From NCBI RefSeq assembly GCF_023151555.2, contig NZ_CP100426.1, forward strand, positions 310,001-374,000: a stretch of 64,000 bases of DNA, written 5' to 3'. The notes beneath the pieces were generated by a model. It had not been told where the DNA came from, did no database searches, and worked only from the letters and a program-made list of their open reading frames with translations. Positions 1 through 9,396 of this stretch are shown piece after piece (the stretch's first letter is position 1; each line of letters begins with the position of its first letter). The translations under genes and the position numbers were made by a program. The stretch is from Photobacterium sp. CCB-ST2H9 (lineage in GTDB: Bacteria > Pseudomonadota > Gammaproteobacteria > Enterobacterales > Vibrionaceae).

Positions 1-401
1 CATCTCTGGTGGAGGATGTCCCGGCATCCGGCCGCACGCCGACTGAACTGGCCAACAGTTTAGAAGCACGTCTGGCAGAGTATGTCCGGGATCCGATTGT
101 CAGCGTCATCGTGAATGGCTTTGTCGGACCTTACAGCGAGCAGGTCAGGGTGATTGGCGAAGCACAACAACCGATGGCAATCAATTACCGTGAAAATATG
201 ACATTGCTGGATGTGATGGTGGCTGCCGGTGGTCTGACAGATTTTGCCGATGGCAATGATGCACGGCTGATCCGTGTCGTTGGCGGTCAGCAGAAAGCCT
301 ATGCCTTGCAGTTAGGTGATCTGCTGAGAAGTGGTGATATCACCAGAAATGTCGACATTTTGCCCGGCGATATCATCATCATCCCTGAAGCCTGGTTCTA
401 A
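1..401 (+). CDS. Polysaccharide export protein (Wza/SLBB type), C-terminal part
   Basis: The frame is open through the left edge, so the N-terminus, including any lipoprotein signal and most of the poly-export domain, lies outside the window. What remains shows the end of a Poly_export domain (a region of the type LARLAEYVRDPIVSVIV) followed by an SLBB-like segment (VRVIGEAQQP ... LLDVMVAAGGLTDFADG). It ends in the ILPGDIIIIPEAWF motif usual for outer-membrane polysaccharide export proteins. The family forms the outer-membrane channel for exopolysaccharide. Only 11 bases separate it from the chain-length gene, with a good GGAGG site between, so it belongs to the same operon. In XrtA loci this position is held by the EpsE-like export protein. 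Confidence 0.85.
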   Translation, partial: SLVEDVPASGRTPTELANSLEARLAEYVRDPIVSVIVNGFVGPYSEQVRVIGEAQQPMAINYRENMTLLDVMVAAGGLTDFADGNDARLIRVVGGQQKAYALQLGDLLRSGDITRNVDILPGDIIIIPEAWF

Positions 402-412
402 TTGGAGGTTTT

Positions 413-1969
413 ATGCAGGAACAATTCCAGAACCTGATTGAATACTTGCATGGGGTTTGGGTACGGCGGCGCTGGATCATTATAGCCAGTTGGATCCTCT
501 GTCCGCTGGGTTGGGCCGTTGTGACTCTGTGGCCCAATCAGTACACGGTTGAGGCGAGAGTGTATGCCGATACCCGCTCGATTCTTCAGCCGCTGTTAAA
601 AGGTCTGGCTATTCCGAATGACTCCAATCAGGAACTGAGCCTGATGGTCAAAACACTGCTCAGCCGCAAAAACCTGGAGACGATTGCCCGGTATACCGAT
701 GCTGATCTGAAAGCGACAAATAATGAAGAGTATGAGGATATCCTCAAAGAGCTGAAAGACCACATTGTGATCAAGTCTGCTGGCCGGGAAAACCTTTTCA
801 CCATCAGTTACAGCGGAACAGACCCGGTGTTTGTGAAAAATGTCGTGCAGTCTGCCCTGGATGTTTTTGTTGAGAATACTTTGGGGAAAAACCGTCAGGA
901 TACGGATAAAGCGAATGAGTTCATCAACCGTCAGCTCTCTGATTACGAAAAGCGGCTCGCTGAAGCGGAAAGTAAGTTGGCAGATTTTAAGCGCAAGCAT
1001 GCCGGTTATCTGCCGAGTTCCGAACAAGGGTTCCAGCGTCAGCTTGATGGGCTGAACAGTGAGATCGAAGGCACGCATCTTCAGTTGCAGGAACGCCGGA
1101 CCCAGCTGGAGACGGCCAAAAATAAGCTGAATGAGGAGATGGACACAGCTGCCAGAAATCAGAGAGAGCAACCGACGGCGTATGACGACAGGCTGGAATC
1201 GCTCCGGACCCGTCTGGATGAGCTGTTGTTCCGCTTTACCGACAAGCATCCGGATGTGAAAGAAACCAAGCGTCAAATCAGTGAACTGGAACAGCAGAAA
1301 CAAGAATTGCTGTCAGTTTCTGGGGGAGACAGAAACAGTGAGTTCAGAAATACCGAACTGTTTCAGAATCTGAAGCTTCTGATCAGTCAGCTTGAAAACG
1401 AGGTCGCGTCTTTACAGGTGCGTGAAAAAGCCCAGTTGGAAAAAGCGGCTGACCTCCGGGAAAAATTAGTGAAGATGCCTGAAGTTGAAGCGCAGCTGAC
1501 AGGGCTGACCCGGAGTTATGACATTACCAAGAGCAAGTATGAAGAGCTGTTGTCCCGTCGGGAGTCTGCCCTGATTTCCCAAAAAGTGGGCGCAGCTTCT
1601 GATGATATTACGTTCCGGGTCGTTGATCCGCCGCGTGCGCCGATCAAACCATCCGGACCGTTTCGTCCGCTGCTGCTGGCTATCGTCTTGGTCTTCGGGG
1701 TCGGAGCAGGGCTCGGACTGGCTTTCTTTGTCAGTCAGCTTTATCCGACAACAACCTCTGCAAGACAGCTGTATCAGATGACAGGTTTACCGGTTCTTGG
1801 TGGCGTCTCTCCAACCCGGCAATCTGGCATCATGGCTGCAGTACGCAGGGAGCATTGGCGGTTTGTCTGGATGAGTACCGCATTAGTGGTGTGTTTTTTG
1901 GGTTTCATGGCGCTGAACCTTGATGCCTCAATTCATGCGCGAATTATGCAGGAGATGGGGTGGTTATGA
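413..1969 (+). CDS. XrtA-system polysaccharide chain-length determinant (Wzz/GumC family)
   Basis: This 518-residue inner-membrane protein has a first membrane segment at about residues 18-40, preceded by an Arg-rich cytoplasmic end. A long periplasmic part is rich in coiled coil (about 165-250 and 300-360, with many Glu/Lys/Gln). A proline-rich hinge (DPPRAPIKPSGPFRP) precedes a membrane segment at about 419-442, and another hydrophobic stretch lies near 485-502. This is the architecture of the Wzz/GumC co-polymerases that set exopolysaccharide length, and it resembles the version paired with exosortase A. Start ATG has GGAGG 6 bases upstream. It has no kinase domain of its own; the kinase is the next gene, whose start overlaps its stop as ATGA. 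Confidence 0.9.
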   Translation: MQEQFQNLIEYLHGVWVRRRWIIIASWILCPLGWAVVTLWPNQYTVEARVYADTRSILQPLLKGLAIPNDSNQELSLMVKTLLSRKNLETIARYTDADLKATNNEEYEDILKELKDHIVIKSAGRENLFTISYSGTDPVFVKNVVQSALDVFVENTLGKNRQDTDKANEFINRQLSDYEKRLAEAESKLADFKRKHAGYLPSSEQGFQRQLDGLNSEIEGTHLQLQERRTQLETAKNKLNEEMDTAARNQREQPTAYDDRLESLRTRLDELLFRFTDKHPDVKETKRQISELEQQKQELLSVSGGDRNSEFRNTELFQNLKLLISQLENEVASLQVREKAQLEKAADLREKLVKMPEVEAQLTGLTRSYDITKSKYEELLSRRESALISQKVGAASDDITFRVVDPPRAPIKPSGPFRPLLLAIVLVFGVGAGLGLAFFVSQLYPTTTSARQLYQMTGLPVLGGVSPTRQSGIMAAVRREHWRFVWMSTALVVCFLGFMALNLDASIHARIMQEMGWL

Positions 1970-2886
1970 GTATTATTCAAAAAGCAATGCAGCAGAAAAC
2001 TGCGCAGGACAACAAACAGAAAGAGCCTCAAAATCCTGAACGAGACGGCAGCCCCGATTTGGTGCACACGGATCCTGTGCCGCATCCGGGTGATCAGCCG
2101 ATTGTCGCCGATGGTTTCCCTTCGGTATGGCTTCCGCCTGCGACGATCGAGATTAATTTGGATCGTCTGATGCAGATGGGGATGGTGTCTCATACGGATG
2201 AGCAGGCGAACGCGACAATCACCAATGAATTCAGGGCGATTAAACAAAAACTCTTTCACAATGCCTTCAGCAGCGGGGCGCAGTACCATCAGCGGTCAAA
2301 TCTGGTTATGGTGACCAGTGCCGGATATCAGGAGGGTAAAACCTTCACCTCGGTGAATCTGGCACTCAGCATGGCTTCAGAAAAAGATAAAACAGTCTTA
2401 CTGGTGGATACTGATGTCCTGAAGCCCGGGGTCAGCGACATGCTGGGGATTGATTATCGCGTCGGACTCATTGATTACCTTCAGGGGAAAGTGAATCATC
2501 TGTCGGAGATTATCTATCCGACCTCAATTCCGAATCTGCGTATCATCCCGGCCGGTCAGCCGCATCACCTGAGCAATGAACTGCTCGCCAGTAACAAAAT
2601 GGAGCGCGTGATGAACGAGCTGGCGCACCGGTATCCGGATCGGATGGTGATCTTTGACTGTCCGCCGGTCCTGGGCGTGGTTGAAACGATTACTTTGTCG
2701 AAATTGCTGGGACAGGCCGTGTTTGTCGTGGAGCAGGACAAGACGCGTCTTGATGACGTCGACGTCGCAGTGTCACAACTCAATAAGGATATGGCAATCG
2801 GATTTGTGATGAACAAAGCCGTACGCAGTGTATTTGGTCAATACAGACATGGATATGACTATGGCTCGACAGAGGATCAATCCTAG
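1966..2886 (+). CDS. XrtA-associated bacterial tyrosine kinase (CpsD/CapB family)
   Basis: A cytoplasmic BY-kinase of 306 residues if translation begins at the ATG of the ATGA overlap with the preceding gene; an in-frame GTG lies two codons earlier. The Walker A region reads SAGYQEGKT (about residue 116), a slight departure from the usual GEGKT context. The Walker A' region is VDTDVLKPG and the Walker B is VIFDCPPVLG. The tail carries a tyrosine cluster (QYRHGYDYG), the usual autophosphorylation site. With the adjacent co-polymerase it would regulate polymer length and export by phosphorylation cycling. The long, polar first 80 residues are typical of the XrtA-linked kinases. Its 3' end overlaps the start of the barrel gene. 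Confidence 0.9.
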   Translation: MSIIQKAMQQKTAQDNKQKEPQNPERDGSPDLVHTDPVPHPGDQPIVADGFPSVWLPPATIEINLDRLMQMGMVSHTDEQANATITNEFRAIKQKLFHNAFSSGAQYHQRSNLVMVTSAGYQEGKTFTSVNLALSMASEKDKTVLLVDTDVLKPGVSDMLGIDYRVGLIDYLQGKVNHLSEIIYPTSIPNLRIIPAGQPHHLSNELLASNKMERVMNELAHRYPDRMVIFDCPPVLGVVETITLSKLLGQAVFVVEQDKTRLDDVDVAVSQLNKDMAIGFVMNKAVRSVFGQYRHGYDYGSTEDQS

Positions 2887-4315
2887 TGTTTATCTGCTGG
2901 GAAGTCTTTCTCTGATAGGGCACCCCAGCCAGGCGGCGGATGTGAAGTTAACGCCATATGTGGGCACTGAATTTACCTTTACGGACAATGTAAACAGAAC
3001 AGATACCGATAAAAAGAGCAGTCTGATCACCACGCTGGAGGCTGGTATAGAAGCCACAGTGCAAGGGAGCCGGGGATATGTTGGTCTGGATTATGCGCTG
3101 AACTATCTCTTTTACACGAATGCCGACGGAAATGATGAGTTTTATCAGAATCTGGACTTTAACGCCTTTAAGGGATTAGGCCGGAGCGGGTTTCAGATCG
3201 ACGCCAGTGCTTCGATTGAGAACATTGCCACCGATATCGCTACGGATGCGAATGCGGATGTGATTAGTGGCGATACCATTCAGAGTAATCAGGCTGAGCT
3301 GGGGCTGAGCTATCAAACAAATCCTCTCAGCACCATGGACTTACGTTCCCGAATCTATACCCGGGTGATCACGAACGAAGATGACATCGGAAATTACACC
3401 GGATGGGGGGGAAATGTAACCTACGCCAATGGCCGGTCAGTGAAAGATGTCTTTTGGCTGTTCAGCCTGAATTATGATGACCGGGAAGGCAAAGATGACG
3501 GTGTATCGACGCAGTTCACCCGGATCAGTGAAATATTTGGATTACAGACAATCGGTGGTTTCGCGCCCTTTATACGTCTGAATTACGAAAACTATGATGG
3601 TGTGACGGACTCTTCCGAGAATGAAATCTTCAACTGGGGAATCGGGACCCGTTACTTCTGGGATCGTTATTCATACTTCGATGTGAGCTATAACTTTTCA
3701 GAAGATGATGTGAACAGTGATTTCTGGGCGGGGGCATTGAATCTCAGTCCGAATGACAAAACACGGTTTTATTTTGAGTATGACAAGCGCTTGCGAGGGG
3801 ATGCGTACACTGCGGAAATCCGGAACCGCTCCCGGCGCTGGACCAACATTTTTACCTATGAAGAAAGGCCGGACAGCTACGAGCGCGATCGCTTTGTGGA
3901 AGGCGGACGTATTGATGAACTCTATCTGAGAAAAGAAGCGCGCTGGTTGTCTGAACTGGGCTTACGCCGGACGCGGTACAGCTTTTCGCTGTATCAGATT
4001 GACAGGGAGACCCTCGAGTCTTTGTCTGATCTGACAGACGATTATTCACGGGGGATTGCGCTGGACGTAAATCACCGCTTATCCCGGGCATTATCCGGCC
4101 ATATCGGCTATGGCTATGAACGTTACGAGTTTACTTATGTCTCTCAGGGCAAAGACAGTGACGATTATCATCGGTTTAGTCTGGATGCGACCTATGCTTT
4201 CAGACCGGAGCTGACGACCAGAACCGGGGCAGAATATTACAACCGTTCATCATCGAATTCTTTGAGAGATTACGATGAAACCCGACTATTTCTTGATGTG
4301 AGGGTGGAGTTTTAA
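2861..4315 (+). CDS. XrtA/PEP-CTERM-associated outer-membrane beta-barrel protein
   Basis: A 484-residue exported protein. The signal peptide ends near HPSQA/ADVKLTPY and is followed by alternating aromatic/polar strands throughout (many segments such as FDVSYNFSEDD and ARTxYSFSLY-like stretches). It ends in a strand finishing with Phe (LFLDVRVEF), the classical C-terminal signature of outer-membrane barrels. It matches the conserved barrel found next to the kinase and ATPase in XrtA loci, whose exact role is unknown but is presumed to be polymer secretion. Three in-frame ATG codons (2849, 2855, 2861) compete for the start; 2861 gives the tidiest signal peptide. All overlap the kinase gene end. 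Confidence 0.85.
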   Translation: MARQRINPSVYLLGSLSLIGHPSQAADVKLTPYVGTEFTFTDNVNRTDTDKKSSLITTLEAGIEATVQGSRGYVGLDYALNYLFYTNADGNDEFYQNLDFNAFKGLGRSGFQIDASASIENIATDIATDANADVISGDTIQSNQAELGLSYQTNPLSTMDLRSRIYTRVITNEDDIGNYTGWGGNVTYANGRSVKDVFWLFSLNYDDREGKDDGVSTQFTRISEIFGLQTIGGFAPFIRLNYENYDGVTDSSENEIFNWGIGTRYFWDRYSYFDVSYNFSEDDVNSDFWAGALNLSPNDKTRFYFEYDKRLRGDAYTAEIRNRSRRWTNIFTYEERPDSYERDRFVEGGRIDELYLRKEARWLSELGLRRTRYSFSLYQIDRETLESLSDLTDDYSRGIALDVNHRLSRALSGHIGYGYERYEFTYVSQGKDSDDYHRFSLDATYAFRPELTTRTGAEYYNRSSSNSLRDYDETRLFLDVRVEF

Positions 4316-4317
4316 CT

Positions 4318-5481
4318 ATGTATGAAGCGCACTTTGGATTTACGGATAAACCGTTCAAATTAAGTCCCGACCCACGCTTTTTCTTTTCCAGTCCACATCA
4401 TGAAAAAGCGTTGTCCTATCTGCAATACGGCATCTCTTTGGGGGAAGGATTTATTGTGGTTTCCGGACCGGTGGGAACCGGTAAAACGATTCTGGTACAC
4501 CGGCTGTTATCCGGGATTGATGAGTCGATTGTGGCGGTGCAAATCTCCACAACCCGGCTATCTGCAGATGAGCTCGTGAAGCTGGTGGCGTCTAAATTCG
4601 GAATTGCCACGGAAGGGTTGTCGAAAGCCGATATTCTGAAACGGCTCGAACAATTTTTATACGGGCTGCGCCAGCAAGGGCGCAGGGCGGTATTGCTGGT
4701 GGATGAAGCTCAAAATTTACCTGCAGATACAGTTGAAGAGCTGAGAATGTTATCGAACTTTCAGTATAACGATAAACCGCTGCTGCAAAGTTTTCTGCTG
4801 GGACAGGAAGAACTCAAAAGCATTATTCGCTTGCCTGAAATGGAACAGTTAAGACAGCGAATCATTGCGTCCTGTAATCTGCAGCCTTTTAACGCTGATC
4901 AGGTGAAAGAATACATTTTACACCGCCTCAGCTGTGTTGGCTGGCGCGGTACGCCCTCCCTGAGTGACGGCGTGTTTGAGGTCATCACACGATATACGCA
5001 CGGAGTACCGAGAAAAATTAATCTTCTTGCGGATCGAATTTTTCTGTACGCCTGTATGGAAGGACTCAGTGCCATTAATACGGTGAATGCTGAGAAAGTT
5101 GTTGCTGAAATGAATCTTGAGTTACCGGCAGAATCTTCCCGGGAAACAGCTCGCGATCCGGCCGAAGACAAAGCGCACAGATATGAATACTCAGCCCGGG
5201 AAGAATATGACAACTATCATAGTCAGTATGAATCACTCAAACCGTCCGGTTCGTCGAATGCATTTCAGGCCCTCAATGAGATTGAAAAAGTCCTGAACAA
5301 TGTGATCGAACGGAAGATCGCAACGATTCGAAAACTGGATCAGTTGTTGATTATGAAGCGGAAGGTGTTGCTGCAAACCGGAGAAGAAGGCATTGATGAT
5401 GAAATGATTCTCAATGAAGACTATCCGCCCGGTTTACGGGAAAAATACTGGGTGAAACAATTGATGAAATTATCCGAGTAA
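4318..5481 (+). CDS. XrtA/PEP-CTERM-associated AAA ATPase (ExeA-like)
   Basis: A 387-residue ATPase of the GspA/ExeA-like family that accompanies exosortase A systems. It opens with the typical YEAHFGFTDKPFKLSPDPRF box, then Walker A GPVGTGKT (residues 50-57) and Walker B VLLVDEAQ (about 120-128). A sensor region with RQRI and the VPRKINLLADR motif near residue 230 follow. The last 130 residues are charged and probably helical, an extension of unclear role. It begins 2 bases after the barrel gene stop, so the two are coupled. The family is thought to energise or organise export or envelope assembly. A strong terminator follows and closes the operon. Confidence 0.9.
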   Translation: MYEAHFGFTDKPFKLSPDPRFFFSSPHHEKALSYLQYGISLGEGFIVVSGPVGTGKTILVHRLLSGIDESIVAVQISTTRLSADELVKLVASKFGIATEGLSKADILKRLEQFLYGLRQQGRRAVLLVDEAQNLPADTVEELRMLSNFQYNDKPLLQSFLLGQEELKSIIRLPEMEQLRQRIIASCNLQPFNADQVKEYILHRLSCVGWRGTPSLSDGVFEVITRYTHGVPRKINLLADRIFLYACMEGLSAINTVNAEKVVAEMNLELPAESSRETARDPAEDKAHRYEYSAREEYDNYHSQYESLKPSGSSNAFQALNEIEKVLNNVIERKIATIRKLDQLLIMKRKVLLQTGEEGIDDEMILNEDYPPGLREKYWVKQLMKLSE

Positions 5482-5502
5482 CCCGTTTCACGAAAAGCAT
5501 CG

Positions 5503-5530
5503 AGCCAGTGAAGATTCACTGGCTTTTTTA
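5503..5530 (+). terminator. Intrinsic terminator of the exopolysaccharide operon
   Basis: A hairpin AGCCAGTGA/TCACTGGCT with a 4-base loop is followed directly by TTTTTTA. It lies 20 bases after the ATPase stop, in the gap before the convergent prsR gene. Confidence 0.85.
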
Positions 5531-5633
5531 TTGAAACATTGGAAAAAAGCAGCCTGCCCCGAACAATTCGTCGGCAGGCACTATTTGTTGGGGATGAGTG
5601 GAGCTGTACCAGTCCTTGATGGAGAAGCGGCAA

Positions 5634-6983
5634 TTAATCATTTTTCACCATGTATTTGTCCATCAGTGAATAAAGGGTCGGACGGGTAATCCCTAATATA
5701 TTGGCGGTATTGGACATATTCCCGTTACTCAGTGACAGGGCTTTGGTGATGGCCTGCTTTTCGGCAGTTTCACGAACCTGACGGAGATTCAGAGCGATGG
5801 GCGCTGATTCCTCTTCATCGGGTTGAAGAGCCAGATCGAGGGCACTGATCAGTTTGTTGTCTGACATGATCACAGCCGACTTCACCTTATTTTGCAGCTC
5901 CCGGATATTACCGGGCCATGGGTGGCGCAGCATAGCGCGTATGGCATCGTCGGTGAAGCCATTGATTTTGCGCTGGCCGTTCGGTTGAGTGGCTTGTTGC
6001 AGGAAATACCGGGCAAGTAAGAGGATATCCTGTTCGCGCTCGCGCAGGGGCGGATTCTGAATCGTAATTTCGCTGATGCGATAGAAAAGGTCTTCCCGGA
6101 AGGTTTTTTCCAGCATCATCTGTTCAAGATTCTGATGTGTTGCACAGATGATTTTGACATCGACCGGAATTTCCTGGCGTCCGCCGACACGTTCAATCAC
6201 CTTTTCTTGCAGAAAACGGAGAATCTTTGCCTGAAGGGGATAAGGCATATCCCCAATCTCATCCAGAAACAGGGTACCGCCGTCGGCGCATTCGATTTTA
6301 CCTGCCGTCGTTTTATGAGCTCCGGTAAAAGCGCCTTTTTCGAACCCAAAAAGCTCACTTTCCAGCAGGTGCTCGGGAATGGATGCACAGTTGATTGCGA
6401 TAAAGGGCTTTTCCGCTCTGGGGCCTTTGGCGTGAATCGCCCGGGCGATGACTTCCTTCCCGGTACCGCTTTCACCCAGAATAAGGGTTGTAATCTCGGT
6501 TGGCGCGATGCGATCAATCATGCGGCAGACCTGCTGAACTTGCGGGCTGTTACCGATGAATCCGTTCGCTTCCAGTGACGACTGGCGTAGATGCGTATTT
6601 TCTATTTCAATGTTGGCGACGATAAAGGCACGATCGATGATCACGGCCAGGATGTCGTCATCAATTGGCTTTTGATAAAAGTCGTGGGCGCCCAGTTCAA
6701 TTGCTTTTAAAGCATTAACTTTGTCATCGTTGCCGGTGATGACAATGACTTTGGTAAAAGGTGAAAGTGCCAGTATTTCCTGTAAAACGGCCAGACCTTC
6801 TGAAGCATTGGCTTCATCCGGCGGTAAGCCAAGGTCGAGGGTCACCACTTTGGGCTCATGGCGGCGCAGGGCAGTGATGGCTGAGCGGCGATCATGTGCC
6901 ATCACCACGTCATACTGCGGGAAGCACCACTTCAGTTGCTTTTGAATGCCTGGATCATCTTCTATGACAAGTAACGTATCCAT
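5634..6983 (-). CDS. prsR: PEP-CTERM-box sigma-54-dependent response regulator PrsR
   Basis: A 449-residue NtrC-class regulator. The receiver domain (about 1-120) carries the acidic pair EDD near residue 7 and a phospho-acceptor Asp in the VVTLDLGLP segment. The AAA+ sigma-54 activation domain has Walker A GESGTGKE (about 171), the sigma-54-contact loop GAFTGA (about 216) and GGTLFLDEIGD. A Fis-type HTH (NTANILGITRPTLYSLM) ends the protein. It belongs to the regulator family that, with PrsK, drives sigma-54 promoters of XrtA loci and PEP-CTERM proteins. The start MDTLLVIEDD has AAGGAAGAG just upstream and lies 10 bases after prsK; longer in-frame starts would overlap prsK and are unlikely. 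Confidence 0.92.
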   Translation of the reverse strand: MDTLLVIEDDPGIQKQLKWCFPQYDVVMAHDRRSAITALRRHEPKVVTLDLGLPPDEANASEGLAVLQEILALSPFTKVIVITGNDDKVNALKAIELGAHDFYQKPIDDDILAVIIDRAFIVANIEIENTHLRQSSLEANGFIGNSPQVQQVCRMIDRIAPTEITTLILGESGTGKEVIARAIHAKGPRAEKPFIAINCASIPEHLLESELFGFEKGAFTGAHKTTAGKIECADGGTLFLDEIGDMPYPLQAKILRFLQEKVIERVGGRQEIPVDVKIICATHQNLEQMMLEKTFREDLFYRISEITIQNPPLREREQDILLLARYFLQQATQPNGQRKINGFTDDAIRAMLRHPWPGNIRELQNKVKSAVIMSDNKLISALDLALQPDEEESAPIALNLRQVRETAEKQAITKALSLSNGNMSNTANILGITRPTLYSLMDKYMVKND

Positions 6984-6993
6984 ATTCTCTTCC

Positions 6994-9078
6994 TTACTTG
7001 CAAATTTCATGGTTGCTGGCGGAGCGGGATGCGGCGTTGAATGGCAGATGAATCGATATCGTTGTGCCTTTATCGGGTTCAGATTCAACATCAATATAGC
7101 CACCCAGCTGCTCAATCAGGTTTTTTGCGTCATAGGCCCCAATCCCCATGCCGGCATTGCCTTTTGTGGTGTCAAAGGGTTTGAAGAGCCGGTTCTCAAC
7201 GAAATCACGGCTCATGCCGACACCGTTATCCGCGATCGTAATGAGGTAGTCATGCCCGCTTTGGGCCGTTGAGAGATAGACATACCCGGACTCATCTGTT
7301 GCCTCCTGTGCATTCTGCACCAGATGAGACAGGATGTTGGTGAATCGTTCTTTGTCTGCCCTGAGCTGAATGGGTTCACTGGTCAGCTCAATGATCAGCG
7401 GAGAAGGCGCCTTCACTGAGCGGCTGTCGCAGACCTGCCGGATGAGTGCATGGATATCAATGAATTCCACAGATTGGGTCTCTGCCGACTGAGTCTCGAC
7501 CCGCTTGTTGTTCAGTTGCGTTAACACTTTTGTCAGCCTGATGGCTGCGGAGTCAACGGTCTCAAAGGCATCATCGATGAACTCCGGATTATGTTTATGC
7601 CGAGCGGCATTTTTGGTCAGGAGTTGCAGTTGCGCCAGCACATTTTTCAGATCATGAACCAGAAAAGCAGACATGCGGTTGAAAGTATCAAATTGCTGGC
7701 TTTCAGCGAGTTTCCGGTTTGTTTCAAAAACATTGAGGTAAACCGAGAGCTGACGGCTGATGGCGTTCATTAAATCTCTGTCTTCCCAGTTGACCTTCTC
7801 GGTTGATGTGGGTCTGGAGAGCAGGCACACCCCGCGGGTCCCGTTGCTGCTGGTCAACGGGATGAGGTAAGCCATTTCAGACACCCGGGCTAAAGCCGCC
7901 GCATCGACTGGAAATGGTGCAGGTTCTTTTCCCTGTCTGGCCTGTTCAATATCGAGTATCCATTGATGTTCAATCGCAGGTAAGGCAACTGTGGCAAGCA
8001 AAAGCGCGATATCCGGGTGCTGGCTGTCTATTGACTGACAGGCACGGACTTTCAGTCTGGGGCCCTGCAGTGTGGCGAGCACACCCTGGTCACAGCCAAA
8101 GGGATGCATCATCGCCTGCAGAGCTGTGTCGTACTGTGTACCTTCAGTGTTTTCAAGGGCAGTGGCAAACCGCATCCACTCCTCACGGTACTCATATTTA
8201 TTCGCGAAGAAGTGTTTGGTAATAAACACCATGATGTTTTTGCGAAAGGTGTCAGACAGAAACAGACTTGCCAGCACCAGACCACTGAGGGCAAAAAAGA
8301 GAATCTGGACAGTATCACTCCATGTTTCTCCCATCGACTTGATATAAAAACCGGCCAGCGACATCACCAGCAGGTAGCTTGCCGCGACCAGTAACAAACT
8401 GCTGTGATAAATGATGTCGCGCGAAACATATACCCGGCTTTGCCAGTGTTCTGCGCGCCGGGCTGTCAGTAAGATCAGAGGCAGGGAAATCAACGTGACC
8501 CAGCCGCGACTCAGCCAAAAACCTTGGGTGAGAATATTGGTCAGAAATGCATCGGCGTAGAGGGCAAAGTGATACGCAAAATACATCCCCAGCCCCAGAC
8601 AGAGCGGTTTGATGGCCCGATGCTCTTCTCTGGCTGTGCGTCGGTAGCGCAGTTCGACAAACCACAGACCAATAATGGACTGACAAAGATGCAGGAACAG
8701 AAAAATTCGTTGCTCAAGGACCGGCCAGAAGAAGCGGACGGCCTCGGTCAAGGCAGCCACCAGAATCACAAGACACAAAATGGCCTGCGCTTTTTCCGAA
8801 AATATGCGGGTGAAATGATGAGAATCCGACAAACTGCTGGTGATGAGCAGACACCAGCCCAGGCTCAGCAGGCTTTCTGTGAAGAGAACGGACAGAATGG
8901 ACAGCTGATACTGAATTTGAATAAATGACGCTGATGCCCAGACTGTGCCCAAGAGGCAGGTCATTTGCAGTAACCGTTTGGGCAAACTGCTTGCTTTTGT
9001 GGTCAGCAATAGCAGGAATACGAACAGAAAGCCCGCTGCGGCCGACAAATATCCAATCTTGCCAAGCAAAGTATCCAA
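6994..9078 (-). CDS. prsK: XrtA/PEP-CTERM system histidine kinase PrsK
   Basis: A 694-residue membrane sensor kinase. About eight hydrophobic segments fill the first 290 residues. A GAF-like region (about 320-450) follows, then an H-box reading FLVHDLKNVLAQ (His near 477) and an HATPase domain with NAQEATDESG, DNGVGMS and GMGIGAYDAKN. It is the cognate sensor of PrsR, which lies directly downstream on the same strand; both start with MDTLL by coincidence. The ligand is unknown. No PEP-CTERM sorting signal was seen in any protein of this window, so the substrates of the system must be encoded elsewhere. Confidence 0.92.
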   Translation of the reverse strand: MDTLLGKIGYLSAAAGFLFVFLLLLTTKASSLPKRLLQMTCLLGTVWASASFIQIQYQLSILSVLFTESLLSLGWCLLITSSLSDSHHFTRIFSEKAQAILCLVILVAALTEAVRFFWPVLEQRIFLFLHLCQSIIGLWFVELRYRRTAREEHRAIKPLCLGLGMYFAYHFALYADAFLTNILTQGFWLSRGWVTLISLPLILLTARRAEHWQSRVYVSRDIIYHSSLLLVAASYLLVMSLAGFYIKSMGETWSDTVQILFFALSGLVLASLFLSDTFRKNIMVFITKHFFANKYEYREEWMRFATALENTEGTQYDTALQAMMHPFGCDQGVLATLQGPRLKVRACQSIDSQHPDIALLLATVALPAIEHQWILDIEQARQGKEPAPFPVDAAALARVSEMAYLIPLTSSNGTRGVCLLSRPTSTEKVNWEDRDLMNAISRQLSVYLNVFETNRKLAESQQFDTFNRMSAFLVHDLKNVLAQLQLLTKNAARHKHNPEFIDDAFETVDSAAIRLTKVLTQLNNKRVETQSAETQSVEFIDIHALIRQVCDSRSVKAPSPLIIELTSEPIQLRADKERFTNILSHLVQNAQEATDESGYVYLSTAQSGHDYLITIADNGVGMSRDFVENRLFKPFDTTKGNAGMGIGAYDAKNLIEQLGGYIDVESEPDKGTTISIHLPFNAASRSASNHEICK

Positions 9079-9189
9079 ATGCCACGTCCTTTATTGAAGC
9101 CGGGTGTTGAGATGACTTTTTAGACGCGGGTCAACGCCGCGTTCTGGAACATTTTTGTGATCTCTATTGAGAGAATAGTCCAGAAAGTG

Positions 9190-9396
9190 TCAATTTGTTG
9201 GCAGGGGTTGCGAACTGAATAGCTCTGAAGCGGAAGTCGTACAGATCGAATGGAGTGTGGCCTCGGGTTTGTGATTCAGCCAGTTGATCAGACCAGCCAT
9301 TGTATTTTCACAATGCTCGGGAAGCCAGGTCAGGGCCAGTAGCATAAACAGCAGTGGCACAAAATTAAGGACCAGGATCAGCATGATTTTTTTCAT
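9190..9396 (-). CDS. Small membrane protein, unknown
   Basis: A 68-residue frame with one hydrophobic segment (about residues 4-25, LILVLNFVPLLFMLLALTWL) and a polar tail containing two cysteines. An AGAGGATG site precedes the ATG by about 8 bases, and the ATG overlaps the stop of the next upstream small frame as ATGA. This supports a real, coupled pair lying upstream of prsK on the same strand. I do not recognise the family. It might be a small companion of the XrtA locus, but that is inferred only from position. Confidence 0.5.
   Translation of the reverse strand: MKKIMLILVLNFVPLLFMLLALTWLPEHCENTMAGLINWLNHKPEATLHSICTTSASELFSSQPLPTN

Noticed and set aside
596..1303. Long minus-strand frame of 235 codons
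   Set aside because: It lies wholly inside the chain-length gene, is antisense to it and has no recognisable domain; it is a shadow frame.
9196..9210. Sigma-54-like TTGGCAGGGGTTGC
   Set aside because: The GG to GC distance is 8 rather than 10 bases, and it lies within a small gene.
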